Part shown: positions 42,294 to 52,422 of the stretch, in pieces | Position numbering within the stretch: position 1 is the stretch's first letter | How the letters are laid out: the number at the start of each line of letters is the position of its first letter | From: Haematococcus lacustris | Lineage: Eukaryota; Chlorophyta; Chlorophyceae; Chlamydomonadales; Haematococcaceae | NCBI GenBank assembly: GCA_030144725.1 | Contig: JASKMD010000024.1 | Coordinates: forward strand, 5,026,220-5,090,219 | Direction of reading: 5' to 3' | Length of the DNA stretch: 64,000 nt | Made by a program: the position numbers and the translations under genes | The notes under the pieces: model-generated | Told to the model about the DNA's origin: nothing | Seen by the model: only the letters and a program-made list of their open reading frames with translations | Databases searched by the model: none

Positions 42294-43890
42294 GTGTGAC
42301 ATGGTGGGCGAAAGGGGTAGGAGACCCGCAAACATGCCACCGACAGGTGAGCTTGCTCAGTGCCACTCTGTTACAGAAGGTTGTCGCCATGTATCTGTCA
42401 GGTCTCTGTATCAAGCACACTTCAACAACACATTGTTCCCCTACTAAGGCATAGAGGCTGTGTTATCTGTTATCTGAACTGTTTGCATGCAGCAAGCATC
42501 CGGCACCAATACTTGATTTCCTACCCCTCCCCCCTTGCAAGAGTCAGGCGACCGATGTTGGAATGAAACACATGCTCTGATGTAAGCAACAGTTTAAGCA
42601 TTGCGCGGTGCACACATGCTACTGTGCTACAGGCTGCTGAGCTAGGGCCTTGGGGGCTCGCTCTCGCAGCTTCTTGCAGCCCAATGTTGGATATTCCTTG
42701 CCCTTGGCAGGAATCCTTGCTCGGTGTGGCCACCTGCACAGCTCCAGTGGGCGCCACTTGCTCTCCCCTGCCCGCTGGAGGTTGAGGGCTGCGTTGCAGT
42801 CCCTGTCCACCCATTTGCCAAGGTCCCAAGGGGTGTAGGAGGTAGAGGGATACTCTCCTAAAGTTCATGCCCAGCACAGAGCCAAACACCATGCGACAAG
42901 TGCCAGTTGAGAGGTCACGCCCCCCATGCTCTTCCGTGGTGGTACTGTTTGTGCATCATGCTCATGCCGCCATTCTGCGTGCGCCTTCCCTTTACTTTGG
43001 CACGCTTGGGAGCAGGAGCAAGAGCCATTGCAGCAGCAGGAGCAATGGACCATGAGAGAGAAGGAAGGCGCTACCTTGGTTTTGCTCATTGCCCACTGGA
43101 GATCTTAGCGCCTTGTACCTCCTGCACTGCTTTCGCAAGCTCATCCGCAACATGCCTGTACATGTGAACATGAAGAACTTGCATGCTGGGCCGCATACGA
43201 TCAGCACCAACCCAGCACAGCCAGCCATGTGAACCACTTCACTCACATCTCCTGCCCCGGCTGCAATCCTAAGGTCCACGCCATGCGTGTTGCAGCTGCT
43301 TTGGGCTCCCAGGAGGGGTCTGCGCGAGCCAAGCAGTAATTCAGAGTTCCAGGGCAATGCTCTGTGGTCTGGCATCGTTACTATGAGCAGTCAGCATGAC
43401 TGCCTACCATCAAGCTTGTATAGGAGATGCTGCACGGCAAATGCTTCACGTGCATTAGGGCACACAGAGTAGCATCCAACATTGTGTAGCTCATACTTGC
43501 CTCGTGGACGTCTGCATCATGGCGCTCGATGCTGAGCGTGACTGGCAGGAGACGACCAACACAGGGCTTCTGCTGAGGGGGCAGCGGCACACCCGCCACC
43601 GCGTGAGCCACCGCGCGTGCTTGCTCCAGTATAGCGGACGTAGGCACGGTGGACATGGGCTCGCAGGTCAGGTGTTTTTTGGCACAAATGTGTAGTAGCT
43701 AGTCGGTCGCTGGTTGACACCTTGCGTGGTAGAATACAACTTGAGTGGGCAGTAGGCACACATTAGATGTAGTGTTCAATTACAAAGCATGTGTTATCTT
43801 GAAGTAGCATGAGGTCTGTACGGATCGAAAGAAAGAGAAAAGCATCGAATTCATAGCAATTGTCATCCGCACAGAAAACCTGACTGCCCT
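42294..43890 (-). mobile_element. Element B, copy 2 (1597 bp)
   Basis: Essentially identical to 21230-22826, defining the borders of the unit from GTGTGACATGG to CTGACTGCCCT. The TnpB-like DRDCNAALN reading is at 42619-42810 on the minus strand. It ends three bases before the ATG of the next gene. Confidence 0.75.
42619..42810 (-). pseudogene. Fanzor/TnpB-like RuvC-III remnant, copy in second B element
   Basis: Same reading as 21555-21746 without change. The upstream frame is broken in the same way, so the defect predates the duplication of B. Confidence 0.6.
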
Positions 43891-43893
43891 GTC

Positions 43894-45581
43894 ATGCGCG
43901 CGCACTGGGAAGCGTTTCAACGACAATTGGTCCAGCAGGCGAGCTGCCTACAGCTTGAAAAGACGCTGGATCCTGGTATGTTGCACTGTGAAGTCTTGAG
44001 CCCCAGCTTTTTTCCCGAGAGCTGCTCAATGTGTTCTTGATGTGCAGTATCGTACGCTCGGGCCATTGAGGAATGGGTTGTGAGTTGGGAAAGATGCTCT
44101 CTTGCACCATCACAGGCCTTGATGGCAGCGCTGCAATCCACACTAGGACACGCCACAAATGAACCAGGTGACGCACCATGGAAGCATAGCATGGGCCTAT
44201 GGAAGCATAGCACGGGCCTACCTGCTTGTCATGCTGCACACCCACACCCCACAGGAAAAGAGGAGCCCACCGCCTTAAGTTTGGATACAACGGATGTCAT
44301 GTCAGATCCAAAGCAGGCCAGGGCACCCACTGCTGGTGCACAGCTCCAGCCTCAGCATGCCTGCTCCGCAGCCTCCGATGGCACACCCGCTGACTTGCAC
44401 CACCTACCACGGCGGGCACCTCTCCCTCATGCAGACAGTGCGGTGAACATGCAGCCAGACACCCCCCTCCAACAGCCCTTAGAGCAGCCGGGCACCGCTG
44501 GCAGCCAGCAGCAGGAGTTGGCGCATGGGTGCATGGAGACAGCGCATGCGTCACAAGGCACAATGTGCAAGCTGCACTTGGTGCCCAAGGCCACGGGTGC
44601 TGCGCCAGGAGCAGGGCGAGCAGGCTCCTCAAAGCACGCCACAGGCCTGGCGGTGCGGCCCAGCTCGCTGGCAGCTGCCCAGAAGCTGGCAGCTGCCCAG
44701 AAGCTGGCAGCCTCGCTGCTCGCAGCTGGCTGGGCTCCAGCTTGGCCAGGCCATGCAGTTGAAGGTGATCCTGTCTGGGTGGAGGACCAGTCAGTGACGG
44801 GTGTGTGGTAAGTGGAGCAAGGCGGCGCCAGCTATGGTGTGTGGTCAACCTCCACCTCGCATCCACACTACTGCCACCATGTCCATGTACATCCATCACA
44901 CTCACTTCATGCAAGCATGCGTCACGTGCTGACCATGCCTGACTGGCCTCAGCAGCGGGCACCTAAATGACAGGAACCATGGTGGCAGTGGAGGGGGCCG
45001 TGCAGTGTGTTGTGGGGTGCATGGCCCAGAGTAGCGGTAGGGGCCTCCTCGTCCTGCTGATTGCTGCTGGCCAAGTACACGGCATTGATGCAACCAGCCA
45101 GGTGACGCTGACACCCTGAGCCTGGCGCTGCCTATAGATAGCTGTAGGATTGAGCAGGCTATGCCTACCTGGCCGGGCCTGCGCCTCTGGCTGCCCTCAC
45201 CCAGCCCTGGCACTGCAAACCCCACTGTCATGTCACCTCTGCCATGAGCACCCCACTACTCCTCATCAGGGAAGGGCAGGCGCAGCGTTTGTCCCTGCCA
45301 TGAGTGAAGCTGATGTGGGGTGAGTCACAGGGCGTGTATTGTCTGAGCTGACGCCAGCTGTGCTGCCTGTGCTGCCTTGTCATGGTGTTGGGTGAGGTAT
45401 GTCCGGTGCTACCCACCGCATGCAGGCAAAGCAAGCAGCGCTACTGGGCGCTGTCCAGGTGCTGAAGCCGCTGGTTGCTCATGCCTGTCGATACTTGTCT
45501 GATGAAGTGCTGCAATCCGTGGTTGCCGTGGCGATGAGGCGTGCAAGCAATGACAATGACACGGTTTGCGGACAGCCTTGA
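43894..45581 (+). CDS. Unrecognised multi-exon gene
   Basis: Exon 1 (43894-43975) begins MRAHWEAFQRQLVQQASC. Exon 2 (44048-44167) encodes SYARAIEEWVVSWERCSL and continues helically. Exon 3 (44255-44807) starts KEEPTALSLDTTDVMSDP and becomes a low-complexity Ala/Gln/Pro/His region ending in AAAQKLAAAQKLAASLLAAG. These three exons agree in phase with GT-AG introns. A plausible last exon (about 45424-45581) encodes KQAALLGAVQVLKPLVAHAC and ends at a TGA; the exons between were not resolved. The N-terminal part is helical; I recognise no domain. The start codon lies three bases after element B copy 2, so that element must supply the 5' UTR and promoter, unless the gene starts elsewhere. An interspersed repeat occupies 45076-45277 in a presumed intron. 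Confidence 0.55.
45076..45277 (+). repeat. Interspersed repeat, copy 2 (202 bp)
   Basis: Matches 239-440 over its whole length, same orientation. Confidence 0.85.
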
Positions 45582-46006
45582 GGGCGTGTGTGTACAGGCT
45601 TGGGAGCTTCAGTCATTGCAAAGGTCATGTGCAAGGTGCTGCAGTACCCGCGTAACAGACAGAGTGCAGGCAATGACAAGATGGCAGCAGGCCCATGCCA
45701 TGTCTGGAAAGCCAGACCATGACAACCGTAAACTTCAATGTGATGTGTTTGTTCTTGCTTGCTGTTGACGTAATACCCATTACAGTGTAATTTACACGTC
45801 CCAAAAGCACAGGGCGGATGGCTAGGCCTGCAAATCACATACAGCCAAACAAAACTCATTCAACATGGAACAACATTTTGGGTGATCTCACTCAGCTGCT
45901 CCAATCAAATTGAAGCATCCTTGGTCGCACCCTTCATGACTACCAACCCAACACCGGTGGCACTCTTTTTCCCTAGACTACTGGGCACCTCGTCAAAATT
46001 AACAGC
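45582..46006. other. Intergenic stretch, nothing recognised
   Basis: Short open frames on both strands without recognisable motifs. Convergent with the remnant that follows. Confidence 0.4.
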
Positions 46007-46669
46007 TTAATGCGTGAGTAGTATAAGGCTCACAGCCTGCTTGGCCCGGCCATCAATGCCCCGCCGGTACTCTGTAACCCGTTGCAGCCTCTGCCTGCCC
46101 TTGGGCAGCCGGTCACTGACCCGCTTGTAGCCCTGCTGGTACTCCTTGCCAACGGTGGGCAGAGCCTCCAAGCTCTCATAGCTGCACAGCTCAAGGGGGC
46201 GCTGCATGCGCAATGCCCCCAATGCGCTGCAAGTTCAGGCATCCGTTGGTGTCCCGGTCCAGCCACCTGCCCCATGGAAGGCCTGGGGTGGTGGGACTGG
46301 GCCTGAGCAGGGGGAGGGGAGGGGGTTCCTGGGCCGGGGCAGGGGGGGCCGGGGCAGGGGGGCCGGGGCTGAGGGAGGGGGAGGGCACCACAGCAGGCCC
46401 CACACATACTTCCCATGCCGCTGGCTCCAGGCTGGGCGCACCAGCCACTGGATCACCTGGCCGGCTGGGGGTACCCAGTCTGCGGGCCTAGGCCGGTCAC
46501 GTGGCAGGTGTAGCTCACATGGCTGGGGGGCGTGGACAGACGAGCTGACACGGCTTGAGCATACAGTTGAGGCGCGCTGAAGTATCCAGCAACATACTGA
46601 CCTACCCTCCCGCATGCTCGAGGCTGAGCACAGCAGGTTGCCAGCAACAAGAGGTTGCAGTGTAGCCAT
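46007..46669 (-). pseudogene. Fanzor/TnpB-like nuclease C-terminal remnant, second family
   Basis: Read on the minus strand across three frames: DWVPPAGQVIQWLVRPAWSQ and WGLLWC, a Pro/Gly-rich stretch from a G-rich tract at 46300-46375, GRWLDRDTNGCLNLQRIGG (RuvC-III type), then RPLELC, LPTVGKEYQQGYKRVSDRLP, and a basic tail. The order RuvC-III, RPLELC, KGKEY matches element B but the sequence differs clearly, so it is a separate lineage. At least two frameshifts and the absence of the N-terminal half mark it as a remnant. The TnpB/Fanzor assignment is inferred from the DRDxNxxLN signature and position near the C terminus. Confidence 0.6.
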
Positions 46670-46700
46670 CCTTCCTCTCCCCTACAATGCTAGTCAGGCC

Positions 46701-47028
46701 TCATAACGGACACAACTGCAGGGCTGCCAGCTCCTCGTCTGCTCGACTGTTGCGCGCCGCTGCTTGCACATCGAACCGCGCAAGTTCAACGCGCGGAACG
46801 TCTGTGGCGGCACTTCTTGCCGCGAGGATGTCTGGCGGGATCAGCGATTCGTCCACCGCCACTGCCTGGCCCTGCGGCGCTGGTACCGTGAGATGCGGCT
46901 GGCCAGGCTGCAGACGCTGCTTATATAAAGCTGCAGCCATGGCGGCGTTCCGCAGCCGTGCAGGGGGGTCAGCCAAGAGTGGGTGGCCGCCGGATCTTGC
47001 AGGAGCTGGTTCATGCTCAACCATCCCG

Positions 47029-47060
<32 letters not shown>

Positions 47061-47734
47061 TGCCTGAACCACTTGCTTCTGCTGCACCTGCTGTTCTTGT
47101 GCCTGCAGCGGCAAAGACGGCTGCTGCTGTAGCTGGAGTGCCTCTCCCTGTGATGCCAACAGCATATCAGCTGTGTGTGACCTTGTGTGTGATGCAAGAG
47201 GCAAGGGAAGGGCAGCTGGCATTACTCCCCCCGGCCCCACCTCCTGCCCGTGGTCTAGTGCCCCACCTGGCTCCTTTGACCCTGGCCCCCTCAACCCTGG
47301 CCCCTCTGCAAGCCTTGCACCAGCTGGATGCCACCCCGACACTGCGTCAGTGTTTAAGCCGGCTGAGCAGGTGAGGTGGGGTGCAGTGCCCCCCTCAACG
47401 ACGGAGGTGGACTGCTGCTCCTCTGCCGGAGCCAGCACCGTTGCAGCACCCCAGTGCATGCTGTCAGGCGCTGCACTTGCCACCTCATTACTGATGGCAG
47501 GCGCGGCCTGTGACTGTTGGTGACACACAGCAGCAGGGCCAGCAGCCCCAGCCACGGTCGCGGTCACTCGCCGGTAACGCTCAGCTCTGGCTCGTTGACC
47601 TAGCGCGCTGGCAGCCGGCCGTGAGGAGGCAGCAGCGCCTACATGCCACAGGCAGCATGGGACAGTGAGGCAGGCAGCGGTCTGAAGCTATGGCCCAGCT
47701 ATGCAGCGCAGGTATGTGACCGGCCACCCAAGGC

Positions 47735-47800
<66 letters not shown>

Positions 47801-48616
47801 GCCTGTGGCACAGTAGTGTGTGTCCCCATGTCAGCTATCATCAGCTTACAGTTAGTGCATGTTCATCATGCCAACCCCTAGGCTATACCCTGGGGCAGGG
47901 GTTGGGCAATAGTGTAGGTGGAAGGCGCCCATGCCATGTAGCTCCATGCAGACAAAACACCACCCCTAGTGAGAGGACCTGCTTCTGCCTTTCCGGGCTG
48001 ATGAGGGAGGTGCTGGGACTCCCAGCCTGTGCTCCTGTTGGCCAGGATGGGCTCACCGGCCATCCAAGGCGTGGTTGCCTCCTGCTGGGCGCAGCACTTG
48101 ACGTAAGGTAGGTCATGGAGGAGGCTTGCACGAGTTGAAGCCAGCTCTACGAAAAGCTCTACTTTCACCCCACATGCTGCAGCTGCAGACACCCATGCGT
48201 CCTTGCTTCCTGCCAGGGGGCTGTTGGACAATTGCCTTGCTGTGGCTACAGCCGCTGGACCCAGCGCACGCTGCAGGCTGCGGTACGCCCTAACAGCTTC
48301 AAAGTAGGCTGAGACAATGCCATCTTCCTGCGGCAAGCCAAAGCCTCTCATGGTTTCTGTCTCGTGATGCCACTCCCTGTGGGTGTCTTGAACCTCTAGT
48401 GGATGTGAATCTGGCCAACGCAGTGGCTAATGACTCAATCTCTTGCATTGGAACGGATAGCTCAAAAGAGCGGCGCACCTGGGGTTTGGGCTGCGCTCCG
48501 GGGCGCGACGCTTGCGAGACACAAGTCGCCCTCTCAGGCAAAACGATCAGTGCGGGGGAACGTGGCAGATTCGACGGGTTTGCAAGGTTCCCGGCAGGTT
48601 TCGCCTGAAGGTGCAT
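46701..48616 (-). CDS. Hypothetical Gln-rich protein gene (exon structure unresolved)
   Basis: Three coding-like blocks on the minus strand. 48616-48390: MHLQAKPAGN followed by RRSFELSVPMQEIESLATAL. 48351-48110: MRGFGLPQEDGIVSAYFEAV, RAYRSLQRALGPAAVATA, GVKVELFVELAST. 47567-46701: 288 open codons containing a ten-residue polyGln (QVVQAQQQQQQ) and ending VPRVELARFDVQAAARNSRA and a TGA at 46701. The first two blocks are in different frames only about 40 bases apart, so translation may start at the ATG at 48351. The CAG microsatellite at 47736-47800 would be intronic. No family was recognised. The conserved-looking helical second block argues for a real gene; the joins are inference. Confidence 0.4.
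47736..47800. repeat. (CAG)n microsatellite, about 21 units
   Basis: Uninterrupted CAG on the plus strand, between coding-like blocks of the minus-strand hypothetical gene. Confidence 0.95.
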
Positions 48617-48747
48617 AGCATGCAATTCTATCGTGTCGTGCGCTACGAAGGCGATGGGTACCGACTAGCCATGCTTATGCAAGCACAGATACTCTAGTGT
48701 TTAGGCCGTTGGTAACACATTATGTTGGTTGGTAAAGTCGGAAAACT

Positions 48748-48844
48748 GATGCTACAGCGAGCTCAGTAGTCTGGTGTAATGGTAACACATACATCAGGCA
48801 ACAAAAGTCAAAAGAAAGGAATCTAGGTCCGTACTCCGCGAGCA
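48748..48844 (+). repeat. 97-bp direct repeat, copy 1
   Basis: Begins GATGCTACAGCGAGCTCAG. Second copy at 50389-50485 with about seven substitutions. Confidence 0.85.
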
Positions 48845-49593
48845 GAACATCGCATACCTTGCGCCGCTAGGGCGCGACCGATCATATGACTTGCTGAGGA
48901 ATTGGTCATATGACTGAATATGATGGCTTAAATATGTGATATGACCGGGTCTGTAGTCAAGAGGACAATGTAGCGGATTGCCACACTAACTCACCTGGGA
49001 ACCCCGAGTGTAAAGAGGGTTTGACGTCCTGCAAACCAGCACCACTCTCAGTTGTAGTTAACAACACTCCTCTACTCTCCGTCAAATTAGATCACGGTTG
49101 AGACCATGGTTGAAACCAGATTGAGACCGCGGCAATGAGGTAATGGAGTTTTGCGAGTTTTGGCTTAGTTATATTTAAGGAGCGTCCCGGGCTGTATCAT
49201 ATTATATGATATAGACTATGTATCATGATAATATCATTATATTTCATTATAAGCCCTGTTTCTGCAGCGCAAGACGCCTGTGGGGACCCTATGTCCCTCG
49301 CGCACTGGTCGTAACCGTGCGCGCTGAGGTTCGGGTGGCAGTTAGGAGGCAGTTGCCCGGCAGTACTTCTTCTGAGCAATGTATCGTGCACTGGGGTCAT
49401 GGCTGACGCCAGAGCAGCTGTTTAACAATGTTGCCATCAAGCGATGTGTTCCGCAAGTTGCAAGCATGTTGCCGCTTGGCTGTCCCAGTTCAACAGTGAA
49501 GGCCAGTGAAGTTGCTGTGTGCAAGCGCTGGCCGAAAAGTAGCGCCCGAAAATCCGCGTGGGCAACATCAGCCAAACGGCGGGCCTGTAGACA

Positions 49594-50016
49594 ATGTTTA
49601 GCTACTTCCGCTCTGCGGAGATTGCTGCATAGCTAGTCCCGCTAGTGCGGCGATGTCTGGTTGACTAGCTAGTCCTGACTTGCACGACTGCAGTGCACCG
49701 AAGTTTGTCTTTTCACTTGCGATGCTTACCACCATCATCCCCACCGCCATCCTAGCTAACGGGAGATTAGCGAGCTTGTTGTCACCAAACATGTAATCCT
49801 GCAGCCAAAACTGCAGCTACGCTTCCTAGCATAGTCTCTATGAACACAACCAATAGCCTCATCTCTATGAACACAATCAACAGAGGACATATAGGTGCAC
49901 TCCTGCTCTAAGCAGAGATGCATTGCATCGGCAACAATACATACCTGGCCACTTCTAGGCACATAGCACAATCAGTAGCAGTGGCATCACAGCCTACCAG
50001 GCATCAGTCTCAAGCT
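49594..50016 (-). repeat. Dispersed repeat family C, inverted copy
   Basis: Reverse complement of 41533-42030 with internal deletions. It includes the conserved AACAAGCTC(A/G)CTAATCTCCC block. Confidence 0.75.
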
Positions 50017-50388
50017 GAACGAGCTAGTTGCGCTTTGTAAACACCTGGTTGAGCGGACGAATGCACTCGACAGTCTGCGATTACCAGGAGTCGAACTAGG
50101 GTCGCCAAGGTGACTTGGGATGTATCATAACTGTATCATGATAATCATGATATGCCTAATAGTCCATATACGTGTATCATGAGATATCATGATACATGCC
50201 GCTCCCTAGTTATATTTCATCATATTCCATCATGCTTGATCATATGGGGTTATATCTTAAAGATTATTTCGGGCGCGCCTTATGCGCCGCACACTCCTCC
50301 ACTGACTCCTCCTCTCAGCACATTGTTATATGCACAAATGCTCAGAACTGGCGTGTAACATAGCATTGATATGTCGCTGCATTGATAT

Positions 50389-50485
50389 GATGCTACAGCG
50401 AGCTCAGTAGTATGATGTAATTGTAACACAAACATCATGCAACAAAAGTCAAAAGAAAGGAATTTAGGTCCGTACTCCGCGAGCA
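50389..50485 (+). repeat. 97-bp direct repeat, copy 2
   Basis: Partner of 48748-48844; lies about 100 bases upstream of the third B fragment. Confidence 0.85.
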
Positions 50486-50586
50486 TACCTCGCGCCGTAC
50501 TTGGCTTGCGGTTTACACGTATGGGTTCTGCTCGCGCAGCACATTATACCCCTATACGACCCCTACACGATTATTCCCCTATGTAC

Positions 50587-51945
50587 CTATAGTGTGACAT
50601 GGTGGGCGAAAGGGGTAGGAGACGCGCAAACATGCCACCGACAGGTGAGCTTGCTCAGTGCCACTCTGTTACAGAAGGTTGTCGCCGTGTATCTGTCAGG
50701 TCTCTGTATCAAGCACACTTCAACAACACATTGTTCCCCTACTAAGGCGTAGGGTAGAGCATGACCCGGTTTGTTAACCCAAAGCTAACATGGGTTAACC
50801 AAGGGAGGAAAGTTAACAAATTGTTAACACGACCGCCAGGTCGCGCTCCGCAGTCGCGATGGAAGGCGAAGCAACCGCGACCCACAATGTTCGAACCAAT
50901 GCACACACGCAGCCTTTCCGCGGCAAAGCTATACGCAGAGCTACTGTGCTCGGCCGGTGTTTCACTATGATGTAACTCTGCTTGGAGCAGGCCATGGCTG
51001 GTCGGCTGTAGCTTTGGGGGTTGGCTGTAGCGACTTTGTGTTCGACTTTATATATGGTGACGAACAAGGACGCTATTGTCCCGTTAGCTAGGGTGGTGGC
51101 GGGGATGATGGCGGCAGGCATCGCAGGCGAAAATGCATCGTGCAAGTGCGTCGTGCAAGTGCGTCGTGCAAGTCAGGCTAATCAGGCTAACTAGTCAAGC
51201 ACTCTCCGCACTAGCGGGACTAGCTCCGGGTAGCTACATCTCTCTACGGCGCTACGGGAGGCACATTACAACATCAGCATTATTATGCTTGCTATGCTAG
51301 GCGCCATTGGCCGTAATGAACAGCACGCAGCAACAAAAGGACCACAAGGACCACAAGGACCTGCGCGGCTTGCTCAGCGGCTTGCTCAGCGGCTCAGAGG
51401 CTTGCACGCCGGCGCACCACTACCTATTAGCTCATACTAGCCCACGGTTAACCCAATGCTCTCAACGAAGCCCATTGCCTGGCTCTGTAGATGTCGGGAG
51501 CGTTCTTTGTTGTATATTCGTGTATAGACCTCTAGTAAACCCCCATCGCACTCCGGGTCGTCAGGGTGTTAGGCTCAAGGTGTTAACGTTACGTTAACAA
51601 TTTGTTAACCCACGTTAACAGGCCCAAACATCAGGATGTTAACGTTAACAGTCGTGCCCTAGCGTAGGGGCTGTGATATCTGTTATCCGATCTGTTTACA
51701 TGCAGCAAGCATCCGGCACCAATACCTGATTTCCTACCCCTCCCCCCTTGCAAGAGTCAGGCGACCGATGTTGGAATGAAACACATGCTCTGATGTAAGC
51801 AACAGTTTAAGCATTGCGCGGTGCACACATGCTACTGTGCTACAGGCTGCTGGGCTAGGGCCTTGGGGGCTCGGTCTCGCAGCTTCTTGAAGCCCAATGC
51901 TGGATATTCCTTGCCTTTGGCAGGAAGCTTGCTCGGTGTGGCCAC
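50587..51945 (-). mobile_element. Element B, copy 3 (fragment, interrupted)
   Basis: 50587-50754 and 51662-51945 match the first part of element B (21225-21670) with more substitutions than copies 1 and 2 show. An 8-base duplication GCGTAGGG marks the insertion of a hAT-like element between the two parts. The minus strand keeps a frameshifted trace of the basic C-terminal tail of the TnpB-like reading. It is truncated near 51945. Confidence 0.75.
50755..51661. mobile_element. Non-autonomous hAT-like element (907 bp)
   Basis: Ends are 11-base inverted repeats TAGAGCATGAC and TAGGGCACGAC (reverse complement of the right end). Flanked by an 8-base direct duplication GCGTAGGG (50747-50754 and 51662-51669), the length typical of hAT elements. 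Subterminal GTTAAC/TTGTTAACCC motifs are repeated near both ends (about 50770-50830 and 51580-51650). No transposase is encoded. A piece of family C lies inside at about 51050-51235. Confidence 0.8.
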
Positions 51946-52422
51946 CTGACTCCTCCCAGCAGTATGGCTTGCGGTTTACACGCTCCCTTGCATAGTATGC
52001 AAAGATACATACTCCCTTCCATGAAAATGTAATGCAAATGTGTGCCAGTCAGCAATGGCCAGCAGTTGTTGCCAGCAGGTGGTGGAAGCAACGCAGGACA
52101 ATGTCACTCCCAACAGTAACCACACCTGCAGCTGCCCAGGTTGACACCCCTGCTCGTAGGACACTGTTTTCCATGGTGAAGCCTTGTCCAAGATGCCATG
52201 CCCGCATGGTGGTGAACCCCTTTCTCCCACCGCCCTTGCAGCGGCAGCTAGTCCACTCACTACCCTAGTAACACAGAGGGGCTCCAGGAGAAACCATGTC
52301 ACAGCCACCACCCAGCATGCCACTCCATGCTGGCATGGCCACACAACTCAACACAGCTGCCAGCCCTGGCTGCCACTTGCTGCCTGCATTGCTGCTGCTG
52401 CTGCTGCGTGCCCAAGGCCACC
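51946..52422. other. Intergenic stretch upstream of the DUF789 stop codon
   Basis: No gene recognised. 52370-52410 is CTG-rich. This would contain the 3' UTR of the DUF789 gene. Confidence 0.4.

Larger units (their letters stand above)
48617..50586. other. Repeat-rich intergenic region
   Basis: No gene recognised. A 97-base repeat at 48748-48844 recurs in direct orientation at 50389-50485. An inverted copy of family C occupies 49594-50016. AT-rich palindromic stretches built on ATCATGAT/TATCATGATA lie at about 49190-49255 and 50115-50250. Confidence 0.6.
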
